Source of the DNA: Acidobacteriota bacterium
GTDB taxonomy: Bacteria; Acidobacteriota; Blastocatellia; Pyrinomonadales; Pyrinomonadaceae
Assembly (NCBI GenBank): GCA_003385635.1
Contig: QQUY01000001.1
Location: 1,155,001-1,219,000 of the forward strand
DNA: 64,000 nt
Direction: 5' to 3'
Both the position numbers and the translations under genes were made by a program. Under the pieces are notes generated by a model, which had not been told where the DNA came from, ran no database searches, and worked only from the letters and a program-made list of their open reading frames with translations. Each line of letters begins with the position of its first letter. Position 1 is the first letter of the stretch. Of this stretch, positions 48,289-55,992 are shown in pieces.

Positions 48289-51200
48289 ATGTCACGAAGT
48301 ATTAGAACCGCCTTGTATTCGTGTCTCATCTTCCTTGCGGCAGTTGCCGCACTTGGACAGGGCACGACTTCAAGGATCACGGGCACCATTACAGATTCGA
48401 CCGGAGATGTAGTCTCCGGTGCCAAGGTCACTCTTACGAATGAAGGGACGGGAACCAGCCTGGTAACAACCTCAGGTTCGAATGGTAGCTACACTTTTGA
48501 CCTGATACAGGCAGGGACCTATACCATTTCTGTCGAAGCGGACGGATTCAAGAAGACCGTCTCTGCAAAGAATTCGGTCTATCTCAACCTTCCTACTACA
48601 GTCAACATCGTGCTAGAGGTCGGCGATGTTTCGGCAGTCGTGAACGTTGAGAATACAGCGGAGCTTGTCCAGACAAACACGTCCGGCAACCTCGGCGTAA
48701 CAATATCTGAAAAGGCGATCGAGAGCCTCCCGATCGTGGGACTTCGAGGCAGAAACCCTCTTGATGTCGTCGACTTTCAGCCCGGTGTTGCAGTTGGTGC
48801 GAATACGGGAGGGGGCGTTCACGTAAACGGGAGCCGGGATCGCTCTTTCAACTATACGCTGGACGGAATTGATATCAACGAGGCAAGTGCAGGCGGTTCA
48901 AACTTCACGCCTTTGAGGCCAAACCCCGATTCGATCCAGGAATTCCAGATCGTAACAAGCAATTTCACCGCCGAGCTTGGACGCAGCAGCGGGGCTCAGG
49001 TGACGTTCGTAACCAGAAGCGGCACGAACGAATTCCATGGGAATCTGTTCGAGTACTATCAGACACCGGGGCTCAACGCCAATGAGTTCGAAAACAACCT
49101 CTTGGGTATACCTAAGCGCAAGTTCATTCAGCACATATTCGGCGGAAGCGCTGGCGGACCGCTCTTTGATCCGGGGCTTGGCGGTAACGGCTTTGATCTG
49201 TTGAAGGACAAGGCGTTCTTCTTCGTCAATCTTCAATTTCTGCGCGCCAGCGAGACGAACCTTGTACAGCGGACGGTTTTCACTGAGGCCGCTCGCAACG
49301 GTCTGTTCCGCTACGTTCAGGGCGGAAGGAATTTTCCTGCTGGAACTGCGACTCCTTCGGTAGATTCGAATGGCGCGCCGCTGTTCCCGGCTTGCGGCGG
49401 CGCGGTCACTACGAACTGTATAGCGACTTATAATATTGCCAACAATCCTTCCGGCATCGGTGTGGATCCGGCGCTTTTGAACGTGATCAATTCGATGCCG
49501 CTGCCAAACGACTTTGCCAGCGGGGACGGCCTGAACATCGCAGGTTTCAACTTCCTGGCACCTCAGGTAGAGAAGCAGTGGGATTTTGTTACGAGACTCG
49601 ACTACAAGTTCAGCGACAACAACACGATCTACGGGCGCTATGCACAGGGCCGTCAGCAATCGCTTGGGGACACTGTGAACGGCGGCGGATCGGCATTCCC
49701 CGGGACACCTATCCTGGTGGCGACAGACCGGCTGCCAAAGAACCTCGCTATCAACCATCGGTTCTCTCCCAGTTCCAGGGCGACGAACGAGTTCATCTTT
49801 GGTTACAGTCACTTCACGTTTGACTTTATAGCGCCTGAGACCGATCCGTCATTCAACTACTCGTTCAACCTTGTGACTACCCCGAACACGAATGTTCTAG
49901 GGAACTCGCGCCACGTAAGGACGCTTCAGTTCGTGGACAACTTCACATATGTGCTGGATTCGCACCTTCTTAAGTCCGGGATCAATCTCAGATTCGGACG
50001 CCATACCGACGACCGGTCCTCGGTCAGCGGCACACAGATAGAGGGAATTCTGAATTTCAGCGCCTCGGTTAACAACAATTTCACAGCGTTTGGACTTCCT
50101 TCTACAGGCATCAACTCGAATGACCTTACGAGGCTGAGGAGCCAGATCAATGATTTCCTCGGTCGGGTGGGAACCTACAGCCAGGCTTTCGTTTCATCGC
50201 CTGACGGTGCTTCATTCGAATCTCCTGGGACGAGATGGGCGTTCAGGCATTTCTACCCGGAACTGGATTTCTACGTCCAGGATTCGTGGAAGATCAACAG
50301 AAAACTCCTATTGGACCTTGGAGTACGGTACGAGATTAAATTCTCGCCTTCATCCAGCGGTCTGCCGATCCTGGCGCCTGACCAGCTTATCGCTGCTGAC
50401 GGCGAACCTTCGAACACGGTCCGGTGGGTTGAGGGCGACTTGTTTGAGGATGACTTCAACAATTTTTCGCCTTCGGTAGGATTTGCGTGGGACGTCTTCG
50501 GAACCGGAAAGACAGCCATCAGAGCCAATTATCGCTTTACTTATGACCGCTTTAACTCGCAGGTCAATGGCGCACAACTCTTCCAGAGCGCGCCAGGAAA
50601 CAACATTGGCGTCTCGAACACGGCATTCGGCCAGGGAGGTGGACTGCTAAGGAATGGACTTCCTACGCTGACTCCGACCACGACCCCGGATGTGCTTCGA
50701 CAGCCTCCGGCGTTCGGAACGTCCCTCCAGACTGTTTTCGATTCCAGATCGAAGTTTCCGGAGGTTCAGTCCTGGACCGTCAGCTACCAACAGGAACTTC
50801 CCTGGGACAATGTCCTCGAGGTCAACTACATAGGTAAACGTGGTGAGCATCTGTTTGGTGCATATAATGCCAATCAGGCCAATATCCACGCACAGCCGAC
50901 AGGCTTCAATGATTTTCTCAGCGAGTTCAATGCCGTGCGGGCCAACGCCGCGTACAACAGTCCGCTGATCAACGCGCTGTACACGGGGAATCCGGCCAAC
51001 AACGCTGGAACTTCGACGTTTCGTTCGACCAACGCGACAAACATTGCACAGGGAAATGTGGCATCTGCCGCCCTGTCGATCTCTCAAAGGACGTCTAGCG
51101 GCCAACAGATGATCGCCGTGAATGGATTCAGTCCGTTCCTGTTCGTACCGTATCCGCAATTCGGCACCCTAAGGGTTCTCGATTCGGAACAATACTCGAG

Positions 51201-51966
51201 GTACCACGGCCTGCAGTTCATCGTAAAGAGACGATTCAGCCAGGGTCTTGCAATCGACGGCAGCTACACCTGGTCGATCTCGAAGGACAACGGATCATTC
51301 GATCCCACCTTTACCGTTATTGGGGGATCGATCGCGCAATCAGGCAGCAGTGCCGCGTGGGACATCAACGATCGCGACCTGAACTACGCCTGGTCGGATT
51401 TCGACCGCAGGCACGTTTTCAACTTCACGTATGTTTGGGAACTCCCGTTCGGGCGAAACCGGAAATGGGGCTCCGATATTCCGCAGGCTCTTGACTGGAT
51501 TATCGGGGGCTGGCAGTTGTCCGGGCTTACGAACTATTCCAGCGGTCGACCGATGACAATCTATTCGGGCCTCTTCACGTTCTCAAACACCGTGACGACC
51601 CCGGCGAATTGCAGCGGCTGCCCGAGGACTTTAGGAAGCGTGATCGAAGAGAGCGGAACCAGCTATCTGTTTTCAGCGGACCAGCGAGCGATGTTCTCGT
51701 CACCTGAGCCCGGTGAATTCAGCGACGTTGGCAGGAACTACTTCATCGGCGCTCCCGATTTTCGTTCCGATGCCTCAATATCCAAGAGATTCCGGTTCTC
51801 GGAAACGATGGGTATTGACCTGAGGCTGGATGCAAAGAACGTCTTTAACGCGGTCAACTATGGACTTCCGACGACTAGCCTGAACTCAAGCACATTCGGC
51901 AGGATCAGAACCACGATCGACAGCAGCGCACGAGTGATGCAGGTGTCGGCCAAGTTCTCATTCTAG
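48289..51966 (+). CDS. TonB-dependent receptor with carboxypeptidase-regulatory-like domain (Oar-like)
   Basis: A 1225-residue outer-membrane protein. The start at the ATG 48289 has GGAGG a few bases upstream and begins a normal signal peptide ending near ALGQG; the frame's earlier ATG (48211) does not. Residues about 28-110 form a carboxypeptidase-regulatory-like fold (ITGTITDSTGDVVSGAKVTLTNEGTG). The plug domain follows (RDRSFNYTLDGIDINEAS) and a large beta-barrel ends in VSAKFSF with the outer-membrane C-terminal Phe. No TonB box was identified. This type is abundant in Acidobacteriota. Its position between the NamZ fusion and nagA suggests uptake of a glycan or peptide, without proof. Confidence 0.92.
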   Translation: MSRSIRTALYSCLIFLAAVAALGQGTTSRITGTITDSTGDVVSGAKVTLTNEGTGTSLVTTSGSNGSYTFDLIQAGTYTISVEADGFKKTVSAKNSVYLNLPTTVNIVLEVGDVSAVVNVENTAELVQTNTSGNLGVTISEKAIESLPIVGLRGRNPLDVVDFQPGVAVGANTGGGVHVNGSRDRSFNYTLDGIDINEASAGGSNFTPLRPNPDSIQEFQIVTSNFTAELGRSSGAQVTFVTRSGTNEFHGNLFEYYQTPGLNANEFENNLLGIPKRKFIQHIFGGSAGGPLFDPGLGGNGFDLLKDKAFFFVNLQFLRASETNLVQRTVFTEAARNGLFRYVQGGRNFPAGTATPSVDSNGAPLFPACGGAVTTNCIATYNIANNPSGIGVDPALLNVINSMPLPNDFASGDGLNIAGFNFLAPQVEKQWDFVTRLDYKFSDNNTIYGRYAQGRQQSLGDTVNGGGSAFPGTPILVATDRLPKNLAINHRFSPSSRATNEFIFGYSHFTFDFIAPETDPSFNYSFNLVTTPNTNVLGNSRHVRTLQFVDNFTYVLDSHLLKSGINLRFGRHTDDRSSVSGTQIEGILNFSASVNNNFTAFGLPSTGINSNDLTRLRSQINDFLGRVGTYSQAFVSSPDGASFESPGTRWAFRHFYPELDFYVQDSWKINRKLLLDLGVRYEIKFSPSSSGLPILAPDQLIAADGEPSNTVRWVEGDLFEDDFNNFSPSVGFAWDVFGTGKTAIRANYRFTYDRFNSQVNGAQLFQSAPGNNIGVSNTAFGQGGGLLRNGLPTLTPTTTPDVLRQPPAFGTSLQTVFDSRSKFPEVQSWTVSYQQELPWDNVLEVNYIGKRGEHLFGAYNANQANIHAQPTGFNDFLSEFNAVRANAAYNSPLINALYTGNPANNAGTSTFRSTNATNIAQGNVASAALSISQRTSSGQQMIAVNGFSPFLFVPYPQFGTLRVLDSEQYSRYHGLQFIVKRRFSQGLAIDGSYTWSISKDNGSFDPTFTVIGGSIAQSGSSAAWDINDRDLNYAWSDFDRRHVFNFTYVWELPFGRNRKWGSDIPQALDWIIGGWQLSGLTNYSSGRPMTIYSGLFTFSNTVTTPANCSGCPRTLGSVIEESGTSYLFSADQRAMFSSPEPGEFSDVGRNYFIGAPDFRSDASISKRFRFSETMGIDLRLDAKNVFNAVNYGLPTTSLNSSTFGRIRTTIDSSARVMQVSAKFSF

Positions 51967-51986
51967 ATCTGCTTCTGCAGTGCATG

Positions 51987-52028
51987 ATCCGGAAGCGTGA
52001 GATCGATCGCGCTTCCGGATATTTTTTT
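51987..52028 (+). terminator. Intrinsic terminator after the TonB receptor gene
   Basis: ATCCGGAAGCG and CGCTTCCGGAT form a perfect 11-bp stem with a 12-base loop, followed by ATTTTTTTG. Confidence 0.92.
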
Positions 52029-52050
52029 GTGAGGTTAAGATTGCAGGCAT

Positions 52051-53202
52051 ATGAAGGGTCTGTTTCTTAGCGGCTGCGACGTCGTAACGCCGCGAAGCGT
52101 TCTGAAAGGGTCTTCGGTATTCTTGGAATCCGGCTGCGTAAGGGATGTGGGCGGCCGGTCGTCGTCCGGGTCTAAGGAGATCGTCCTTTCAGGCTGTATT
52201 CTGTTTCCCGGATTCATCGATATCCATTCTCACGGCGCTGCGGGAGCTTGTGTCAACGATGGTAGCCGCGAATCGTTGGTCATAGCAGGCAGATTCCTTG
52301 CGAAGAACGGGATTACCCGATGGCTTCCTACGATCGTTCCGGACGAGAACGAGATCTATGAGAAAACAGTGAAAGCGGTCAATGAGATCGCCGGTTCTTC
52401 TCCCTCGGCTACCGGTTCGGCTCAAGTAGCCGGAATCCACTACGAGGGCATCTTTGCAAACGAGCACAATTGCGGAGCCCTTCGGAAAGAGTATTTTCGC
52501 GAGTATTCAGTCGGCGCACTTTCGGACCTGCCGGTACCGGAGAGCGGTGCCCGGATGATGACCCTGGCTCCCGAGGTCGTGAATGGGATCGGCCTCGTCA
52601 GGGATCTCGTAGCTGCGGCATGGATTCCTTCAGCGGGACACACTTCCGCGCCGGTCGAAGTACTTGAGGAAGCCCATGAATCTGGTCTTCGTCACCTTAC
52701 TCATTTCTTCAACGCTATGGAGGGAATTCACCACAGGGACCTCGGCGTCGCGGGTTGGGGGCTCGGCAAAGAAGGGGTCTCATTCGATATTATCGCCGAT
52801 GGACATCACGTACATCCCGATCTCGTTGCAGCGGTAACAAGGGCTCGGGGAGTTGAGAACGTGGTATTGATCAGCGACTCGATCTCGGCGACGGGTCTCG
52901 ACGATGGCGAGTACGAGGTCTGGGGCAAAAAGATAAAGACAGGTGACGGCAGGGCAATGGATGACAACGGAACGATATCAGGAAGCGTAATAACTATGGC
53001 GGATGCCGTTAACCTGATGCTTTCGAAAGGCTTTGAGCCTCATGAGGTCGCTGCGATGGCATCTGCGAATCCGGCGAAGCTCCTGGGAATTGAAGACACA
53101 GGATCAATCGAACCCGGCCGGCGAGCGGACCTCACCGCGTTGAGGAATGGCGAAGTGGTCTTCACAGCGATCGGAGGCGAGGTCGTTTACAATTCCCTCT
53201 AG
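52051..53202 (+). CDS. nagA: N-acetylglucosamine-6-phosphate deacetylase
   Basis: A 383-residue metal-dependent amidohydrolase converting GlcNAc-6-phosphate to GlcN-6-phosphate. The motifs are in order: DIHSHGAAG, GIHYEGIFANEHNCGA with the metal-binding Glu, SAGHTSA, HFFNAMEG, DGHHVHPDL and the catalytic Asp in ISDSISATG. It ends in the small beta domain GRRADLTAL. It follows the TonB receptor in the same direction behind a terminator, and together with MurQ and the kinase it completes the route from MurNAc/GlcNAc to GlcN-6-phosphate. Deaminase nagB is not in the window. Confidence 0.96.
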   Translation: MKGLFLSGCDVVTPRSVLKGSSVFLESGCVRDVGGRSSSGSKEIVLSGCILFPGFIDIHSHGAAGACVNDGSRESLVIAGRFLAKNGITRWLPTIVPDENEIYEKTVKAVNEIAGSSPSATGSAQVAGIHYEGIFANEHNCGALRKEYFREYSVGALSDLPVPESGARMMTLAPEVVNGIGLVRDLVAAAWIPSAGHTSAPVEVLEEAHESGLRHLTHFFNAMEGIHHRDLGVAGWGLGKEGVSFDIIADGHHVHPDLVAAVTRARGVENVVLISDSISATGLDDGEYEVWGKKIKTGDGRAMDDNGTISGSVITMADAVNLMLSKGFEPHEVAAMASANPAKLLGIEDTGSIEPGRRADLTALRNGEVVFTAIGGEVVYNSL

Positions 53203-53203
53203 A

Positions 53204-54127
53204 TCAGTTTGCCGGCAGAGCTTTTTCTTTCGGGATCTTCCGTTTTGTAACCAGCCAGACCCCGGCGAATATCAGCGACATCGCCAGCAGGATCCTCGGA
53301 TTCCAAGGCTCTCGAAGAATGTAGATCGCAGCTGCAGTACCGATTAGCGGCTGAAGGTATACATACACTGCAACCACGGACGGCTCGACCCTTGCTAATG
53401 CCCACGTATTCCAGTAGTAGGCAAGTATGGTCGGAAACAGGATCACACCCGCCAGCGCCAGCCAGCCTTCGACCGGAACAGTCGAAAGTTCAACATTGTA
53501 CAGCGAGACCGCCCCGACCGGGACGTTTACGATACTTCCGAATATAAACAGCCAAGCGATCGATTTCAGGGCGCCGTAGTGGCTTATGAGCTTCTTGGAG
53601 ATCGCCACGTAAATCGCGTACGAAAGACTGTTGAGAATGATCAGTATGTCACCCTGTGTTGTAGCCGATGAAAAGCTGGCATTCGTCGGATCGATGAGGT
53701 AAACGACGCCGCCTGCTGCGAGGATGATTCCCACTATCTTTCGCCAATTCAGAACGTCGTTCCCGACCATCGCACTGATCGTGATCGCGAACACCGGAAT
53801 CAGAACGGCGAGCAGGGAAGTGTTGGTTGCGGTGGTCAGCGAGAGACCGTGGAAGAAAAGCAGTTGGTTGAGAATGATGCCGAAGACGGCGAACAGCGCG
53901 AAGTACAGGTAATGCGATCGCTTGTCTAGGTGCATGCCTCCGTTCATCCTCTGGAGAAGATAAAAGGCAAGCGCACCTCCGCCGACGCGAAAACCCACGA
54001 TCGCTATGCTTGGGAAGGAAGCAAGGGCGAACTTCCCCAGTACCGCCGCCGATCCGAAGAAGATCTGGACCGTGAACAGGGCAATGTGCGGAGCTAGCCT
54101 GTTTTCGTGCTGTTCCAAAAACTGCAC
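53204..54127 (-). CDS. EamA/DMT-family transporter
   Basis: A 307-residue membrane protein with ten helices in two EamA repeats (residues about 15-150 and 165-300); the second repeat starts near ILIILNSLSYAIYVAISK. Such proteins export or import small metabolites. The start is a GTG at 54127, as no better codon is available. It is convergent with nagA, the stop codons lying one base apart, and downstream of the E2 gene terminator. There is no clear functional link to the amino-sugar locus. Confidence 0.86.
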   Translation of the reverse strand: MQFLEQHENRLAPHIALFTVQIFFGSAAVLGKFALASFPSIAIVGFRVGGGALAFYLLQRMNGGMHLDKRSHYLYFALFAVFGIILNQLLFFHGLSLTTATNTSLLAVLIPVFAITISAMVGNDVLNWRKIVGIILAAGGVVYLIDPTNASFSSATTQGDILIILNSLSYAIYVAISKKLISHYGALKSIAWLFIFGSIVNVPVGAVSLYNVELSTVPVEGWLALAGVILFPTILAYYWNTWALARVEPSVVAVYVYLQPLIGTAAAIYILREPWNPRILLAMSLIFAGVWLVTKRKIPKEKALPAN

Positions 54128-54138
54128 CCTCAGAAAAC

Positions 54139-54172
54139 CAAAAGGACACGGAACCTCAAGATTGCCGTGTCC
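54139..54172 (-). terminator. Terminator of the E2 gene
   Basis: On the minus strand GGACACGG and CCGTGTCC arms with a 13-base loop are followed by TTTTGGTTTT. It lies 25 bases beyond the E2 stop and just before the EamA start. Confidence 0.8.
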
Positions 54173-54196
54173 CCCAAGTTATTGCTTTAACCTCGC

Positions 54197-55492
54197 TCAG
54201 GCCAGCATCATCGCCGGATTCTCGAGCATTTGCTTGAATGTCTGAAGGAACTTTGCGCCCGTCGCGCCATCGACCACCCTGTGATCACAGCTCATCGTGA
54301 CGTGCATTATGTTCCTGACGACCATTTCACCATCCCTTACGACAGGTACCGGTTCGGCTCTCCCAACTGCAAGGATCGCCGCCTCCGGCGGATTTATTAT
54401 CGCCGTAAACTCCTTGATTCCGAACATTCCCAGATTTGAGATCGAAAAGGTCGCACCGGTATATTCCTCCGGCTGCAGCTTCTTTTCTCTCGCTTTGGCG
54501 GCAAGGTCGCTTATCTCCGACGATATCTGGACAAATCCCTTCTTGTTAGCGCCGCGGACCACCGGCGTGATCAGCCCCTCATCTATGGCGACCGCGACCC
54601 CTATGTCTGCGTCCTCGTAGAACTTGATCTTGTCGTCCTGATACGAGGCATTTACGAACGGGTGCCTTGTAAGGGCCATTGCGGCGGCCTTTACGATGAT
54701 GTCGTTGACACTGATCTTGTCGGGTGCGATCGCTTCATTTATGTGCTTTCGGGTCGCAAGAGTTCCGTCCATTTCGATCTCTATGGTGAGATAGAAGGTC
54801 GGGATCGGACCTATCGACTCGGCGAGACGTTTCGCGATCGTCCGCCGCATCGGGGAGGTGTTCTCTTCGCGAAAGGCTGAAGCGCCGGAGACTTCGGCCC
54901 GTTGACCGAAGACGAATGACGGTTCAGCCGTTTCGCCAGTCTCAGACGGAGCTTCAAGTGCCTTCTCGATGTCGCGCTTGATGATCCTGCCGTTCGGACC
55001 CGATCCGCTGATCGAGCGGAGATCTATCCCGTTCTCGGAAGCCATTCTGGCCGCGATCGGCGAGACGAGAAGTCTTCCGCCGGAATCTCCGTTCGAAGTT
55101 GCGGTAGTTGCCGCGGGGGCTTCGGACGGTTGGCTTTCGGAGGGTGCTTCTTCTGCAGCTTCGCTAGTTTCTTCGGGTTCTTGCTTGCCAGCCTCTGCGG
55201 CAGCTCCGTTGGAAGAGCTCTTCGCCTCTTCGAGAATATCCGAAAAGTCTTCACCTGGTTCACCGAGTACGCCGATTATCTGGCCGAGTCTGGCGTTCTC
55301 ACCTGCGGGCACGATTATCTTGAGAAGGGTGCCTGCAGTAAGCGAGGTCATTTCCATCGTGGCCTTGTCGGTGTCGACTTCTGCGATGGTTTCGTTAGCC
55401 TCTATCGAGTCGCCTTCCTCTTTCAGCCATGAGGAGATCTGTCCTTCCTCCATGGTCGGCGAAAGCTTTGGCATCAGGATCTTTTCGGCCAT
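54197..55492 (-). CDS. Dihydrolipoamide acyltransferase (E2) of a 2-oxoacid dehydrogenase, pyruvate type
   Basis: A 431-residue E2. One lipoyl domain (residues 1-80) carries the lipoyl-lysine Lys43 in EVDTDKATMEM. An Ala/Glu/Pro-rich linker follows, then a peripheral-subunit-binding domain (about 138-175: VSPIAARMASENGIDL... GPNGRIIKRDIEKAL) and the catalytic domain with the HRVVDG active-site His. The ELKISVNDIIVKA-like segment SVNDIIVKAAAMAL and the overall similarity to the short pyruvate E2 type favour PDH over branched-chain or 2-oxoglutarate E2. E1 and E3 genes are not adjacent. Genes on this strand end with a terminator. Confidence 0.92.
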   Translation of the reverse strand: MAEKILMPKLSPTMEEGQISSWLKEEGDSIEANETIAEVDTDKATMEMTSLTAGTLLKIIVPAGENARLGQIIGVLGEPGEDFSDILEEAKSSSNGAAAEAGKQEPEETSEAAEEAPSESQPSEAPAATTATSNGDSGGRLLVSPIAARMASENGIDLRSISGSGPNGRIIKRDIEKALEAPSETGETAEPSFVFGQRAEVSGASAFREENTSPMRRTIAKRLAESIGPIPTFYLTIEIEMDGTLATRKHINEAIAPDKISVNDIIVKAAAMALTRHPFVNASYQDDKIKFYEDADIGVAVAIDEGLITPVVRGANKKGFVQISSEISDLAAKAREKKLQPEEYTGATFSISNLGMFGIKEFTAIINPPEAAILAVGRAEPVPVVRDGEMVVRNIMHVTMSCDHRVVDGATGAKFLQTFKQMLENPAMMLA

Positions 55493-55606
55493 AAACGTTC
55501 TATTTCCAAAGACTAAGCGTCGGTGCTAAAGGCGCTCCAATTGATCACGAACGAGCAAATTGCGTAAGCAACAATAATGAACAATTTGGGTGATATTTTC
55601 AAATAG

Positions 55607-55907
55607 CAGTCTGTTGAGTTGATTGGGTCGATTGGGTCTATCGGGTCGATTGGGACTGTTGAGTCTATCGGGTCTGTTGAGTCTGTTGAGTCGATTGGGT
55701 CGATTGATTCTTATGACTACACTGAGCCTGATGGGTGAACTCAGTCTCTGGAGAATTGACACAGAATTCTGAACGCTACCTACCACGCTGCCTTGGACTC
55801 ACCAGACTCGATAGACTCAAACGACTCAACAGACCCAATCGACCGAATAGACCCGATAGACCCAATCGACTCAACAGACCCGATAGACCCAATAAACTCA
55901 AAAGACT
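55607..55907. repeat. Pair of opposed nonamer arrays
   Basis: 55607-55709 holds about eleven units of the type GTTGAGTCT/GATTGGGTCT (reverse strand of AGACTCAAC/AGACCCAAT), and 55795-55907 holds about twelve units in forward orientation (AGACTCAAC, AGACCCAATCG). They are separated by 85 bases and could pair into a long imperfect stem. They fill the divergent region between the E2 gene and the gene at 55993; open frames inside (minus to 55526, plus from 55735) are repeat-derived. Confidence 0.85.
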
Positions 55908-55992
55908 ACGCGCAATTTCTTGCCTAAATTCGATACCTGAATTACGCTTGCCACGAAGCAGCCTTCCCACTCTATTCTTCCCGGAGGTACGA

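Noticed and set aside
48898..49812. 304-codon frame opposite the TonB receptor
   Set aside because: Shadow of a long coding sequence; no recognisable motif.
54197..55492. Second half of an acetoin or branched-chain dehydrogenase operon
   Set aside because: No E1 or E3 gene flanks it; the sequence only supports an E2 with one lipoyl domain.
55735..55992. Upstream part of the 798-codon frame
   Set aside because: It encodes repeats of RLNRPNRPD derived from nonamers; the ATG at 55993 has GGAGG and a signal peptide.
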